NCBI GenBank assembly: GCA_022771265.1
Contig: JALFCG010000063.1
Coordinates: 1 to 36,303 of the forward strand
Origin: Prevotella sp.
GTDB lineage: Bacteria; Bacteroidota; Bacteroidia; Bacteroidales; Bacteroidaceae
Reading direction: 5' to 3'
Length of the DNA stretch: 36,303 nucleotides
Shown in pieces: positions 17,912 to 26,691 of the stretch. Made by a program: the position numbers and the translations under genes. A model generated the notes under the pieces. That model searched no databases and had not been told where the DNA came from. It saw only the letters and a list, made by a program, of their open reading frames with translations. Positions within the stretch are counted from its first letter, which is position 1. Every line of letters starts with the position of its first letter.

Positions 17912-19645
17912 ATGTCAAATGAAAAGATAACAGGAGCAGAAGCTCTGATGAGAGCCCTCAAGGAAGAAGGGGTGAAGACGATATTCGGTTATCCCGGAGG
18001 TTCGATAATGCCTGTCTTCGACGCTCTTTACGACTATACACGAGGAGAGAAAAAAGCCTTTGACCATATACTCGTCAGACACGAGCAGGCTGCAGCCCAT
18101 GCCGCTGAAGGATATGCACGCGTGAGCGACGAGGTCGGCGTGTGCATAGTGACAAGCGGTCCTGGAGCGACAAACACACTGACGGGAGTGGCTGACGCCA
18201 TGATGGACTCAACGCCCATTGTCGTCATTGCAGGACAAGTAGGCACTGCCGTACTCGGCACCGATGCCTTCCAGGAGGTTGACCTCGTAGGCGTGGCACA
18301 ACCGATAACTAAATGGAGCTACCAGATACGACGCCCGGAAGACGTGGCATGGGCTGTTAGCCGCGCCTTTTACATCGCACGTTCAGGCAGGCCCGGTCCC
18401 GTTGTCCTCGACTTTGCAAAGAACGCGCAGGTGGAGAAGACGGAGTGGGTGCCGGCGAAGGTGGACTTTGTACGTAGCTATATACCCTACCCCGACATTT
18501 CCCAAAAAGCCGTCGAGGAAGCAGCCGAATTGATTAACAACGCCAAGAAGCCTCTTGCCCTCGTCGGTCACGGCGTGGAACTCGCGGGCGCACAGAACGA
18601 ACTTGTGGAGTTCCTTGAAAAGGCTGACATCCCCGCAGCCCGCACTCTTCTCGGTCTTTCCGCCCTTCCCACCGGTCACCCCTTGAACATGGGAATGCTT
18701 GGCATGCACGGCAACTACGCGCCGAACATCAAGCAGCAGGAGAGCGATGTCATCATAGCCATCGGCATGCGTTTCAGCGACCGTGACACCGGCACTCCCA
18801 ATACCTATGCCAAGCAGGCAAAGATTATCCATCTCGACATCGACCGCTCGGAAATCAACAAGTGCATCCCAGTCCATGTAGCAGTGGTAGGCGACTGCAA
18901 GGTGTCGCTGCCGGCTATCACCCGCCTGTTGAAGAAAAACAACCACCGCGAATGGCGCGACAGCTTTGCCGAGTATCATCAGATGGAGGTTGAGAAGGTC
19001 ATCAATCCAGCAATACATCCTACTGAAGGCCCGTTGCTCATGGGCGAGATTGTCAATGCCGTGGCTGAAGCCACCAAGGGCGAAGCCGTCCTCGTCAACG
19101 ACGTTGGTCAGAACCAGATGTTCTCATGCCGCTATTTCAAGTACAACAAGAAAAAGTCAGTCGTCACCAGCGGCGGACTTGGCACCATGGGCTTCGGCCT
19201 GCCGGCAGCCATAGGCGCGACCTTTGGAGCTCCCGACCGTACAGTGTGCATGTTCTCAGGCGACGGCGGTTTCCAGATGAGCATCCAGGAACTCGGCACC
19301 ATTATGGAAAACCAGTGTCCTGTTAAGATGATCATGATGAACAACAACTACCTGGGCAACGTACGCCAGTGGCAGGACATGTTCTTCAACAAGCGCAAGT
19401 CCTTCACACGCATGATGAACCCGCATTACAAGCTCATCGCCGACGCATACAACATTCCATACCAGGTGGTCATCGACCGTGCCGACCTTGCGTCAGCTAT
19501 CGAGAAGATGCTTTCCACCGACGGACCTTTCATACTCGAATGTGCGGTGAAGGAAGAAGACAACGTGGCACCGATGATTGCACCGGGACACAGCATCGAC
19601 GACATGATGCTCGAAATAAACATTAACCCTGATTTGGATTGCTAA
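17912..19645 (+). CDS. ilvB: Acetolactate synthase large subunit
   Basis: A thiamine-diphosphate enzyme that joins two pyruvates (or pyruvate and 2-oxobutyrate) to acetolactate or acetohydroxybutyrate, with FAD as structural cofactor. The 577-residue protein has the catalytic Glu58 in RHEQAAAHAAEGYAR, GYPGGSIMPVFDAL near the start, and the ThDP/Mg motif GDGGFQMSIQELGTIMENQCPV with downstream NNNYLGNVRQWQ. It lies between ilvD and the regulatory subunit; the ilvN ATG starts 2 nt after the ilvB stop, suggesting coupled translation. No frame problem is seen. Confidence 0.98.
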   Translation: MSNEKITGAEALMRALKEEGVKTIFGYPGGSIMPVFDALYDYTRGEKKAFDHILVRHEQAAAHAAEGYARVSDEVGVCIVTSGPGATNTLTGVADAMMDSTPIVVIAGQVGTAVLGTDAFQEVDLVGVAQPITKWSYQIRRPEDVAWAVSRAFYIARSGRPGPVVLDFAKNAQVEKTEWVPAKVDFVRSYIPYPDISQKAVEEAAELINNAKKPLALVGHGVELAGAQNELVEFLEKADIPAARTLLGLSALPTGHPLNMGMLGMHGNYAPNIKQQESDVIIAIGMRFSDRDTGTPNTYAKQAKIIHLDIDRSEINKCIPVHVAVVGDCKVSLPAITRLLKKNNHREWRDSFAEYHQMEVEKVINPAIHPTEGPLLMGEIVNAVAEATKGEAVLVNDVGQNQMFSCRYFKYNKKKSVVTSGGLGTMGFGLPAAIGATFGAPDRTVCMFSGDGGFQMSIQELGTIMENQCPVKMIMMNNNYLGNVRQWQDMFFNKRKSFTRMMNPHYKLIADAYNIPYQVVIDRADLASAIEKMLSTDGPFILECAVKEEDNVAPMIAPGHSIDDMMLEININPDLDC

Positions 19646-19647
19646 TT

Positions 19648-20187
19648 ATGGACAACAAGAAATTATATACACTGCTGGTTTATTCGGAAAACATTGCCGG
19701 TATCCTCAACCAGATAACAGCCGTCTTCACACGTCGGCAGGTGAACATCGAAAGCCTTAACGTGTCGGCATCGAGCATCCCCGGACTCCACAAATACACC
19801 ATCACGGCATGGAGCGACGAAGACCAGATTGTCAAGATAACAAAGCAGATAGAGAAGAAGATTGACGTGGTGAAGGCAACCCACTTCTCCGACGACGAAC
19901 TCTTCATACGCGAGACGGGACTCTACAAGCTCGCTACCGACAAGGTGCTCGGCAACCCTGAGATTTCACGCACCATACGCAAGCAGGAAGCCATCATCAC
20001 AGAGGTGAACCCTACTTATGTCATCGTGATGAAAAGCGGCATGACCGAGGACATCATGAACCTCTTCTACACCCTCAACGAGTTCGACTGCGTGTTGCAA
20101 TACACCCGTTCGGGACGTATCGCCGTGACACGCAGCACTACCGAAGAAGTAAGCAAGTTCCTCGAAGAACGGGAAAGAAACCAATAA
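19648..20187 (+). CDS. ilvN: Acetolactate synthase small (regulatory) subunit
   Basis: The regulatory subunit that gives IlvB full activity and valine feedback. The 179-residue protein begins MDNKKLYTLLVYSENIAGILNQIT. Residues 5-80 form an ACT domain (VYSENIAGILNQITAVFTRRQVNIESLNVS), followed by a C-terminal ALS-ss-type domain (LYKLATDKVL to GRIAVTRS). The ATG at 19648 is chosen over an upstream TTG at 19639 that would overlap the ilvB stop. Length and domain order are normal for the short IlvN/IlvH class. Confidence 0.96.
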   Translation: MDNKKLYTLLVYSENIAGILNQITAVFTRRQVNIESLNVSASSIPGLHKYTITAWSDEDQIVKITKQIEKKIDVVKATHFSDDELFIRETGLYKLATDKVLGNPEISRTIRKQEAIITEVNPTYVIVMKSGMTEDIMNLFYTLNEFDCVLQYTRSGRIAVTRSTTEEVSKFLEERERNQ

Positions 20188-20196
20188 GCGCGAGAC

Positions 20197-20949
20197 ATGG
20201 ACGACAAGACAGGCATTTACGACTTCACCGCAGAACCCTTCCACTGCGACTTCTCCCATCACCTGTTCATGGGGCATTTGGGCAACCACATGCTCAACGC
20301 CGCAGAATTTCATGCCTCGGCACGCGACTTCGGCATGGAACGCCTGATGCCCATCCACCGCACATGGGTTCTCTCTCGACTCGCAATAGAGATGGAAGAA
20401 ATGCCGGAGGAGAACTCTTGCTTCAAGGTCGCCACATGGGTGGAAAGCGCCATGCGCTACTTCACCAACCGAAACTTCTCTGTCATCGACAACAAAGGGA
20501 AGACCATCGGCTACGGACGCAGCATCTGGGCAATGATTGACACCGAGTCACGTCAGCCTGCCGACATTCTTGCCATCGACGACGGCGCCATAATGAAATG
20601 GATAGACAGCGACACGCCTTGCCCGATAGCAAAGGGCTCAAGGGTGAAGATGGGGAACGGCGCACGACTGGTCAGGACGCTCGACATGTACTACAACGAC
20701 ATCGACGTCAACGGGCATGTCAACTCGGTGAAGTACATCGAGCACACGCTCGACCTCTTCCCCTTGGAGTGGTACAAAGCCCATCCCTTGAAGCGCATCG
20801 ACATTGCATACGTGGCTGAGAGCCATGCCGGCGACACGCTGAACTTTTACCAGGAAGACCTCTCGCCTACTACGTTCAACATACGCATAACAAAGCGTTC
20901 TGAAGAAGGCGAGCAGGAAGTGTGCCGTTGTGCGCTCACGTTCTCTTGA
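20197..20949 (+). CDS. Acyl-ACP thioesterase (FatA/FatB-like, bacterial)
   Basis: A 250-residue double-hotdog protein expected to release fatty acids from acyl carrier protein. The N-terminal hotdog carries RTWVLSRLAIEMEEMP and the YGRSIWAMIDTESRQP strand. The C-terminal hotdog has the catalytic NxHxN pattern in YNDIDVNGHVNSVKYIEH (Asn172, His174, Asn176, with Asp168/Asp170 before it). It starts 9 nt after ilvN and is followed at once by the operon terminator, so it belongs to the ilv unit. Its position among branched-chain amino-acid genes suggests a tie to branched-chain acyl groups, which is inference. The chain-length preference cannot be read from sequence. Confidence 0.88.
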   Translation: MDDKTGIYDFTAEPFHCDFSHHLFMGHLGNHMLNAAEFHASARDFGMERLMPIHRTWVLSRLAIEMEEMPEENSCFKVATWVESAMRYFTNRNFSVIDNKGKTIGYGRSIWAMIDTESRQPADILAIDDGAIMKWIDSDTPCPIAKGSRVKMGNGARLVRTLDMYYNDIDVNGHVNSVKYIEHTLDLFPLEWYKAHPLKRIDIAYVAESHAGDTLNFYQEDLSPTTFNIRITKRSEEGEQEVCRCALTFS

Positions 20950-20956
20950 CACAGGC

Positions 20957-21008
20957 AAAAACGACTTGGCAGGATGTCCCATTGTCATCATCCCGTCAAG
21001 TCGTTTTT
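20957..21008 (+). terminator. Strong intrinsic terminator of the ilv operon
   Basis: A 12-bp perfect outer stem (20957-20968 with 20997-21008) encloses an inner GGATG/CATCC stem and ends in five T, then AT-rich sequence. It lies 7 bp after the thioesterase stop. Confidence 0.85.
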
Positions 21009-21150
21009 ATAATTTATACGATACAAAAAAATCTGATTTTTTGCATTTTTCTTGTATATTTCACAAAATTGTAGTAACTTCGCAGCGCAAAACAGGCAAA
21101 ACGCGATTTGCGATGCCTACACCTTATTAATATATATACAAAAAAGAACA

Positions 21151-22572
21151 ATGGGCGGTATTTTTGGAACAATATCAAAGAAAGACTGCGTCAACGACCT
21201 GTTTTACGGCACCGACTACAATTCCCATCTCGGAACCAAAAGAGCCGGCATGGTCACCTTCGATGCCGAAAAAGGATTCTCAAGGTCTATACACAGTCTT
21301 GAACGCGACTACTTCAGGTCAAAGTTTGAGGACGAACTCGACAGTTTCGTTGGATGTCAGGGACTGGGTGTCATCAGCGACACCGACCCGCAGCCGATAA
21401 TCGTCAACTCACACCTCGGACGTTACGCCGTGGTTACGGTGGCAAAAATCAACAACCAACGTGAAATTGCCGACGAGCTGCTCTCGCAAGGCATGCACTT
21501 CAGCGAACAGTCAGCAAACAAAATCAACCAGACAGAACTTGTTGCCCTGCTCATAAACATGGGCAAGGACTTCGTTGACGGAATAAACAAGGTGTTCCAG
21601 AAAATCGACGGGTCATGCACGATGCTTGTTCTCACCGAAAACGGAATCATCGCCGCGCGTGACTATACGGGAAGGACGACCCTCGTCATCGGACGCAAGG
21701 AAGACGCCTACGCCGTCACAAGCGAGACGACGGCATTCCCCAACCTCGACTATCAGACCGTGCGCGACGTGGCACCGGGAGAAATCGTAAGGCTGCATGC
21801 CGACGGGATGGAAGTGCTTCAGGCCTCGTCAGGCTGTAGTCAGATATGCTCGTTCCTGTGGGTTTATTACGGATTCCCGGCAAGCGACTACGAAGGAATA
21901 AACACGGAATATGTGCGTGAGCGTTGCGGAAAGATGCTTGGCGAGGAAGACGACACTGAGGCTGACCTCGTGTGCGGCATACCCGACTCCGGTGTGGGAT
22001 TTGCCCTGGGATATGCCGAGGGGCACAAGATTCCTTACAAGCGCGCAGTGTTGAAATACACGCCGACATGGCCACGCAGCTTCACCCCAGGCAACCAGTC
22101 GCGCCGCGACCTTGTGGCAAAGATGAAGCTCATCCCCAACAAGGCAATAATGAAAGACCAGCGCGTGGTGTTCTGCGACGACTCCATCGTCAGGGGCACC
22201 CAGTTGCGCGACAATGTGCGCACGTTCTTCGAGTGTGGCGCAAAGGAAGTCCACGCCCGCATCTCCTGTCCGCCCCTCGTCTATGGTTGCCCGTTCATCG
22301 GCTTCACCTCGTCGAAGAGCGACCTTGAGCTTATCACCCGTCGCATCATCCGCGACTTCGAGGGCGACGAGAACGCCAAGCTCTCCCAATATGCCACTAC
22401 CGATTCACCGGAATATAAGCGTATGGTAGAAGAGATAGCGCGCCGTCTTAACCTCACCTCGTTGCGTTTCAACAAGATTGAGACCCTCATCGAGTCCATA
22501 GGGTTGCCAAAATGCAAGGTTTGCACCCACTGCTTCGACGGAAGCAGCTGCTGTTGTCATCCCTCACGATAG
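21151..22572 (+). CDS. PurF-like amidophosphoribosyltransferase paralog lacking the catalytic Cys
   Basis: A 473-residue homolog of glutamine PRPP amidotransferase. The start is the ATG at 21151 (MGGIFGTISKKDC), although the frame stays open from 21052. Classical PurF begins MCGI, and after Met removal that Cys is the glutaminase nucleophile; here Gly stands in its place. The PRPP-binding loop is intact (VVFCDDSIVRGTQ, residues 339-351). Cys233, Cys380 and the C-terminal CTHC pair (458, 461) match the positions of the four iron-sulfur ligands in Bacillus-type PurF. I recall a Bacteroidota-wide paralog of this kind beside a normal PurF. It may use ammonia or act as a PRPP sensor; this is inference. 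The last 16 bp overlap the 3' end of convergent aroB. A weak promoter (TAACTTCG at 21075-21082) lies upstream. Confidence 0.88.
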   Translation: MGGIFGTISKKDCVNDLFYGTDYNSHLGTKRAGMVTFDAEKGFSRSIHSLERDYFRSKFEDELDSFVGCQGLGVISDTDPQPIIVNSHLGRYAVVTVAKINNQREIADELLSQGMHFSEQSANKINQTELVALLINMGKDFVDGINKVFQKIDGSCTMLVLTENGIIAARDYTGRTTLVIGRKEDAYAVTSETTAFPNLDYQTVRDVAPGEIVRLHADGMEVLQASSGCSQICSFLWVYYGFPASDYEGINTEYVRERCGKMLGEEDDTEADLVCGIPDSGVGFALGYAEGHKIPYKRAVLKYTPTWPRSFTPGNQSRRDLVAKMKLIPNKAIMKDQRVVFCDDSIVRGTQLRDNVRTFFECGAKEVHARISCPPLVYGCPFIGFTSSKSDLELITRRIIRDFEGDENAKLSQYATTDSPEYKRMVEEIARRLNLTSLRFNKIETLIESIGLPKCKVCTHCFDGSSCCCHPSR

Positions 22573-23606
22573 AAATCCAGCGCCTCGCAGATGTTTTCTT
22601 TCGAAGCTGTCTGGTTGATGCGTATGTCACCTATACCGCCGAGCAAAGTGAAGTTTATCACTCCGGCGGTATTTTTTTTGTCGTGGGTCATCAGCTCAAG
22701 CAGTTCAGCGTAGTCGTCACAGGTGATGGACATGCGGCCGTAGTGGTCGCGGATATAACGCACCGTGGCGTGCATCTTGTCGGAAGGGAAACCGGCCTTG
22801 ACTGTGCTCAGATAGAGCTCGCACACAATGCCATAGGCCACGGCATGACCATGGAGTATCGGCGTGCGGCGCATGGCAAACGACTCAAACGCGTGTCCTG
22901 CCGTATGCCCTACGTTCAGTGCCTTGCGTATCCCGTGCTCAAAGGGGTCTTCCAGCACGATGCGCTGCTTGACGGCAACCGACTCCGCCACCATGCGGCG
23001 CAGCTGCGCAAGGTCGGGATTGAGGATGTCGAAGGTGACCAGTTCGGTCCACATCGCCTCGTTGTTGATAAGCCCGTGCTTGAGCATCTCGGCATAACCC
23101 GAGCAGAGATTGTCGCTGTCCATGGTTTTCAGGAACTCAGTGTCGAGGATGACGCAGTCGGCATTGTTGAACACCCCGACCTCGTTTTTCAGTCCGCCGA
23201 AGTTTACGCCCGTCTTTCCACCTACCGAGGCGTCAACCATTGACAGTAGAGTCGTTGGTATATTGATGAACTTCACCCCGCGCTTGAAGGTGGATGCGGC
23301 AAAGCCGCCGAGGTCGGTCACCATTCCGCCACCGAGGTTGACCATTAGCGAATGGCGTGTAGCCCCGCCGCCTTGCAGTTCCGACCACACGTGGCTCACC
23401 GCGTCAAGGTTCTTGTTTGTGTCGGTTGGCTCAATGACAATCACCTTTGCCTTGCTGACGGCTTCAATGCCGCTGACAAGGGGCAGACAGCACTCTTGGG
23501 TCGTGCGGTCGCAGAGCACGAACAGGCGGTCGTGCTTCAAAGCGGCAATCTCGTTGCCGAGCGATTCCCTTATATTTTCAGATATTATTACTTTTTGTGC
23601 TTCCAT
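22557..23606 (-). CDS. aroB: 3-dehydroquinate synthase
   Basis: This enzyme converts DAHP to 3-dehydroquinate, the second step of the shikimate pathway, with NAD and a divalent metal. The 349-residue protein has the NAD-binding GGGMVTDLGGFAASTFKRG (Gly-rich loop at 92-94), then IPTTLLSMVDASVGGKTGVNFGGLKNEVG, in which Lys131, Asn135 and Lys140 are active-site positions. The metal His motif GHTAGHAFE is further on. The ATG is 8 nt after the nadB stop, so nadB and aroB form one operon. The stop lies inside the 3' end of the convergent PurF-like gene. Confidence 0.97.
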   Translation of the reverse strand: MEAQKVIISENIRESLGNEIAALKHDRLFVLCDRTTQECCLPLVSGIEAVSKAKVIVIEPTDTNKNLDAVSHVWSELQGGGATRHSLMVNLGGGMVTDLGGFAASTFKRGVKFINIPTTLLSMVDASVGGKTGVNFGGLKNEVGVFNNADCVILDTEFLKTMDSDNLCSGYAEMLKHGLINNEAMWTELVTFDILNPDLAQLRRMVAESVAVKQRIVLEDPFEHGIRKALNVGHTAGHAFESFAMRRTPILHGHAVAYGIVCELYLSTVKAGFPSDKMHATVRYIRDHYGRMSITCDDYAELLELMTHDKKNTAGVINFTLLGGIGDIRINQTASKENICEALDFYREG

Positions 23607-23614
23607 AAGATAAC

Positions 23615-25201
23615 TTATTTGTCATAGGCATGGACAGGATAGTCGATGGTGTAGTGCAGTCCACGACATTCCTTGCGCTCTATGGCCCATCGTGTGATGA
23701 GATACCCTACGTTGATCATGTTTCTCAGCTCACAGATGTCGCGGCTCGCTTTCACACGTTTGAAGAGGTTCTCGGTTTCCTCATACAACATGTCAAGGCG
23801 GTCCCACGCGCGCTTCAGTCGCAGGTCGCTTCTGACGATGCCTACATAGTTTGACATTATCTCGCCCACTTCCTTCACGCTCTGTGTGATGAGCACCTTC
23901 TCCTCGTTGGTCAGCGTGCCCTCGTCGTTCCATTCAGGCACCTTCTCGTTGAAGTCATACAAATCGACGTGTTCCAACGAGTGTTTGGCTGCGGCATCGG
24001 CATACACGACGGCCTCGATGAGCGAGTTGCTTGCCAGACGGTTGCCGCCGTGGAGACCGGTGCAGGCACATTCGCCGATGGCGTAGAGGCGGTCGATGCT
24101 CGACAGTCCGTTGAGGTCAACCTTGATGCCGCCGCACATATAGTGGGCTGCCGGACGCACCGGTATATAGTCGGTGGTGATGTCAATGCCCATCGACTTG
24201 CATTTCATGTAGATGTTAGGGAAGTGTCTCCGGGTCTCCTCCGGGTCTTTATGTGTCACGTCAAGGCACACATGGTCAAGACCGTGCATCTTCATCTCCT
24301 TGTCGATGGCCCTTGCCACTATGTCGCGCGGTGCAAGCGATAGCCGCTCGTCGTATTTTTCCATGAATGTCTCCCCGTTGGGCAACTTCAGCACGCCGCC
24401 GTAACCGCGCATTGCCTCGGTGATGAGAAACGCGGGATGGGTCTCGCCGGGATGGTAGAGGGCTGTCGGATGGAACTGCACGAACTCCATGTCAGCCACC
24501 GTTCCCTTTGCCCTGTAAACCATTGCCTCGCCGTCGCCTGTTGCAATGACGGGGTTGGTAGTCGTCTGATACACCGCTCCGCATCCTCCTGTACACATCA
24601 CCGTGACCTTGCTCAGGTATGTGTCAACCTTTTCCGTTTCCGGGTTCAGCACGTACGCCCCGTAGCAGTTGATGTATGGCGTGCGTCGCGTCACCCTTGC
24701 CCCGAGGTGGTGCTGGGTGATAATCTCCACTGCAAAATGGTTCTCCTTAATGTCGATGTCGGGACAGTTTCTTACTGCTTCCATCAGTCCTCTCTGTATC
24801 TCGGCTCCCGTGTCGTCCTTGTGGTGCAGAATTCGGAATTCCGAGTGTCCCCCCTCACGGTGCAGGTCAAAGTCCCCGTTGTCGTTCTTGTCAAAGTTGA
24901 CACCCCACTCTACGAGTTCACGTATCTGCTCAGGCGCGTTTCTCACCACTTGCTCCACGGCCTTCGGGTCGGAGATGTAGTCGCCTGCAATCATCGTGTC
25001 CTCGATGTGCTTGTCGAAGTTGTCGAGCTCCAGGTTTGTCACCGAAGCCACCCCACCTTGTGCGAATGACGTGTTGGCTTCTTCAAGTGAAGTCTTGCAT
25101 ATCATGCACACCTTACCTTTGTGCGCTCTTGCTACCTTAAGGGCGTAACTCATACCGGCCACTCCTGCGCCGATAATCAGAAAGTCATATTTGAAAACCA
25201 T
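23615..25201 (-). CDS. nadB: L-aspartate oxidase
   Basis: A flavoenzyme oxidising L-aspartate to iminoaspartate, the first step of de novo NAD synthesis. The 528-residue protein has the FAD dinucleotide loop GAGVAG (11-16), EANTSFAQGGVASV (the substrate/FAD region typical of NadB), HREGGHSEFRILHH, and GGIKVDLNGLSSIDRLYAIGECACTGLHGGNRLASNSLIE near the FAD C-terminal site. The C-terminal helical domain (about 420-520) is of normal size. The nadA and nadC genes are not in the window. The promoter lies 34-66 bp upstream and is divergent from that of dacB. aroB follows by 8 nt. Confidence 0.97.
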   Translation of the reverse strand: MVFKYDFLIIGAGVAGMSYALKVARAHKGKVCMICKTSLEEANTSFAQGGVASVTNLELDNFDKHIEDTMIAGDYISDPKAVEQVVRNAPEQIRELVEWGVNFDKNDNGDFDLHREGGHSEFRILHHKDDTGAEIQRGLMEAVRNCPDIDIKENHFAVEIITQHHLGARVTRRTPYINCYGAYVLNPETEKVDTYLSKVTVMCTGGCGAVYQTTTNPVIATGDGEAMVYRAKGTVADMEFVQFHPTALYHPGETHPAFLITEAMRGYGGVLKLPNGETFMEKYDERLSLAPRDIVARAIDKEMKMHGLDHVCLDVTHKDPEETRRHFPNIYMKCKSMGIDITTDYIPVRPAAHYMCGGIKVDLNGLSSIDRLYAIGECACTGLHGGNRLASNSLIEAVVYADAAAKHSLEHVDLYDFNEKVPEWNDEGTLTNEEKVLITQSVKEVGEIMSNYVGIVRSDLRLKRAWDRLDMLYEETENLFKRVKASRDICELRNMINVGYLITRWAIERKECRGLHYTIDYPVHAYDK

Positions 25202-25234
25202 ATCGTTTTACTGTAAATGCTTTTAATTACGGTG

Positions 25235-25266
25235 CAAATTTAGGTATTTTTATTCATTTACGCAAA
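25235..25266 (-). promoter_or_regulatory. Promoter for nadB-aroB
   Basis: The -7 element TAAATTTG at 25242-25235 is preceded by TTTG with a 20-bp spacer (minus strand). It is back-to-back with the dacB promoter. Confidence 0.65.
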
Positions 25267-25281
25267 ACGTTTGCCATTATT

Positions 25282-25312
25282 TTTGCGTTTTGGGCTATTT
25301 TCATTAACTTTG
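25282..25312 (+). promoter_or_regulatory. Promoter for dacB
   Basis: TTTG at 25282-25285 and TAACTTTG at 25305-25312 followed by CAG; spacer 19 bp. The leader is about 20 nt. Confidence 0.6.
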
Positions 25313-25333
25313 CAGTCGTATTTATATAGCAGA

Positions 25334-26647
25334 ATGAAAAAGATTACACACTTTATCGCCATATTTGCCGCACTGTTTGCCACCATGACCACTGCGGCGC
25401 AAAACAACAAGCCACTGGAGGAACAAGCCATCGTACACTCGGACATGAGTGCCGACCAGGAGGACTGCGACTCTTCGGCTAACGACACCATTGCCGTTGA
25501 CAGCACGCTGACTGCCCACGACCCCTCGGCCGACGGTCTTCCGTGGCCTGAAAACCTTCGCCGACGCATTGACAAGCTCGTCGCCCACCCAATGTTTGAG
25601 ACATCACAACTCGGGCTCTTGGTGTTCGACCTCACTGCCGACAGCGTCATCTATGCCCACGGCCACCGACAGCTCTTGCGACCGGCATCGACACTGAAAC
25701 TCATCACCGCCATAGCAGCCATCGACAAGCTCGGCGGCTCCTACCAGTTCCGCACGTCGCTTTACTATACGGGACAGGTTGATTCCGGCGTTCTTTCCGG
25801 CGACATCTACTGCGTAGGCGGTTTCGACCCCCGCTTCAATGCCGACGACATGAAGGCGTTTGTTGACGGGATAAGGAGCATGGGCGTCGATACAATCCGC
25901 GGACGCATACTCGCCGACCGCACCATGAAGGACGACGACCTGCTGGGCGAGGGCTGGTGCTGGGACGACGACAACCCCGTCCTCTCACCACTTCTTGTGT
26001 CACGCAAGGACCACTTCCTGAGCCGTTTCCTTCAGGAACTGCGCGAGAGCGGCATCGTCGTGGAGGCATCGACGGGCAACGCCCCACTGCCTCAGGGCGC
26101 ATTCCTCGTCTGCACCCGTTTCCACACCATCGACCAGATTCTCATGCGCATGATGAAGGACAGCGACAACCTCTACGCCGAGTCGCTCTTCTACCAGCTT
26201 GCCGCCTCTACGGGCGAACGGCCTGCCAAGGCGAAACACGCAAGGAAGGAAATAGGACGGCTGATAGAAAAAGTGGGACTGCAGCCCTCACGCTACAAGA
26301 TTGCCGACGGCAGCGGACTGTCGCTATACAACTGGGTTACGCCGGAGCTGGAAGTGGCGCTGCTGCGCTACGCCTACCGCACCCCTGACATCTACATCCA
26401 CCTCTACCCCTCGCTGCCCGTGGCAGGACAGGACGGGACACTACGGCGGCGCATGCGTGGCGGCTTTGCCTCGGGCAACGTCCATGCCAAGACCGGCACC
26501 TTGACGTGCATCACGTCGCTCGCCGGCTACTGTACGGCTTCCAACGGCCACGTCCTCGCCTTCTCCATCATCAACCAGGGTGTCATCCACGACTCCAATG
26601 GCCGCACGTTCCAAAACCGCGTGTGTGAGGCGATGTGCAGGCCGTAG
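25334..26647 (+). CDS. dacB: D-alanyl-D-alanine carboxypeptidase, PBP4/S13 family, compact form
   Basis: A periplasmic peptidoglycan carboxypeptidase/endopeptidase. The ATG at 25334 (MKKITHFIAIFAALFATMTTAA) gives a clear signal peptide; the open frame extends upstream through the promoter and is not used. The catalytic motifs are SxxK at Ser119-Lys122 (PASTLKLI), SxN in MKDSDNLYAESLFYQ, and KTG in HAKTGTLTCITSLAGY. The protein has 437 residues. The segment after GEGWCWDDDNPVLSP goes almost directly to the LQELRESGIVV helix, so most of the large inserted domains of E. coli PBP4 are absent. Residues 24-75 form an acidic, probably flexible linker. A palindromic element follows within 50 bp of the stop. 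Confidence 0.93.
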   Translation: MKKITHFIAIFAALFATMTTAAQNNKPLEEQAIVHSDMSADQEDCDSSANDTIAVDSTLTAHDPSADGLPWPENLRRRIDKLVAHPMFETSQLGLLVFDLTADSVIYAHGHRQLLRPASTLKLITAIAAIDKLGGSYQFRTSLYYTGQVDSGVLSGDIYCVGGFDPRFNADDMKAFVDGIRSMGVDTIRGRILADRTMKDDDLLGEGWCWDDDNPVLSPLLVSRKDHFLSRFLQELRESGIVVEASTGNAPLPQGAFLVCTRFHTIDQILMRMMKDSDNLYAESLFYQLAASTGERPAKAKHARKEIGRLIEKVGLQPSRYKIADGSGLSLYNWVTPELEVALLRYAYRTPDIYIHLYPSLPVAGQDGTLRRRMRGGFASGNVHAKTGTLTCITSLAGYCTASNGHVLAFSIINQGVIHDSNGRTFQNRVCEAMCRP

Positions 26648-26691
26648 GCAGCATGCGCAGCACGCTGATATCAAAGGATTAAAGTTCTGAA

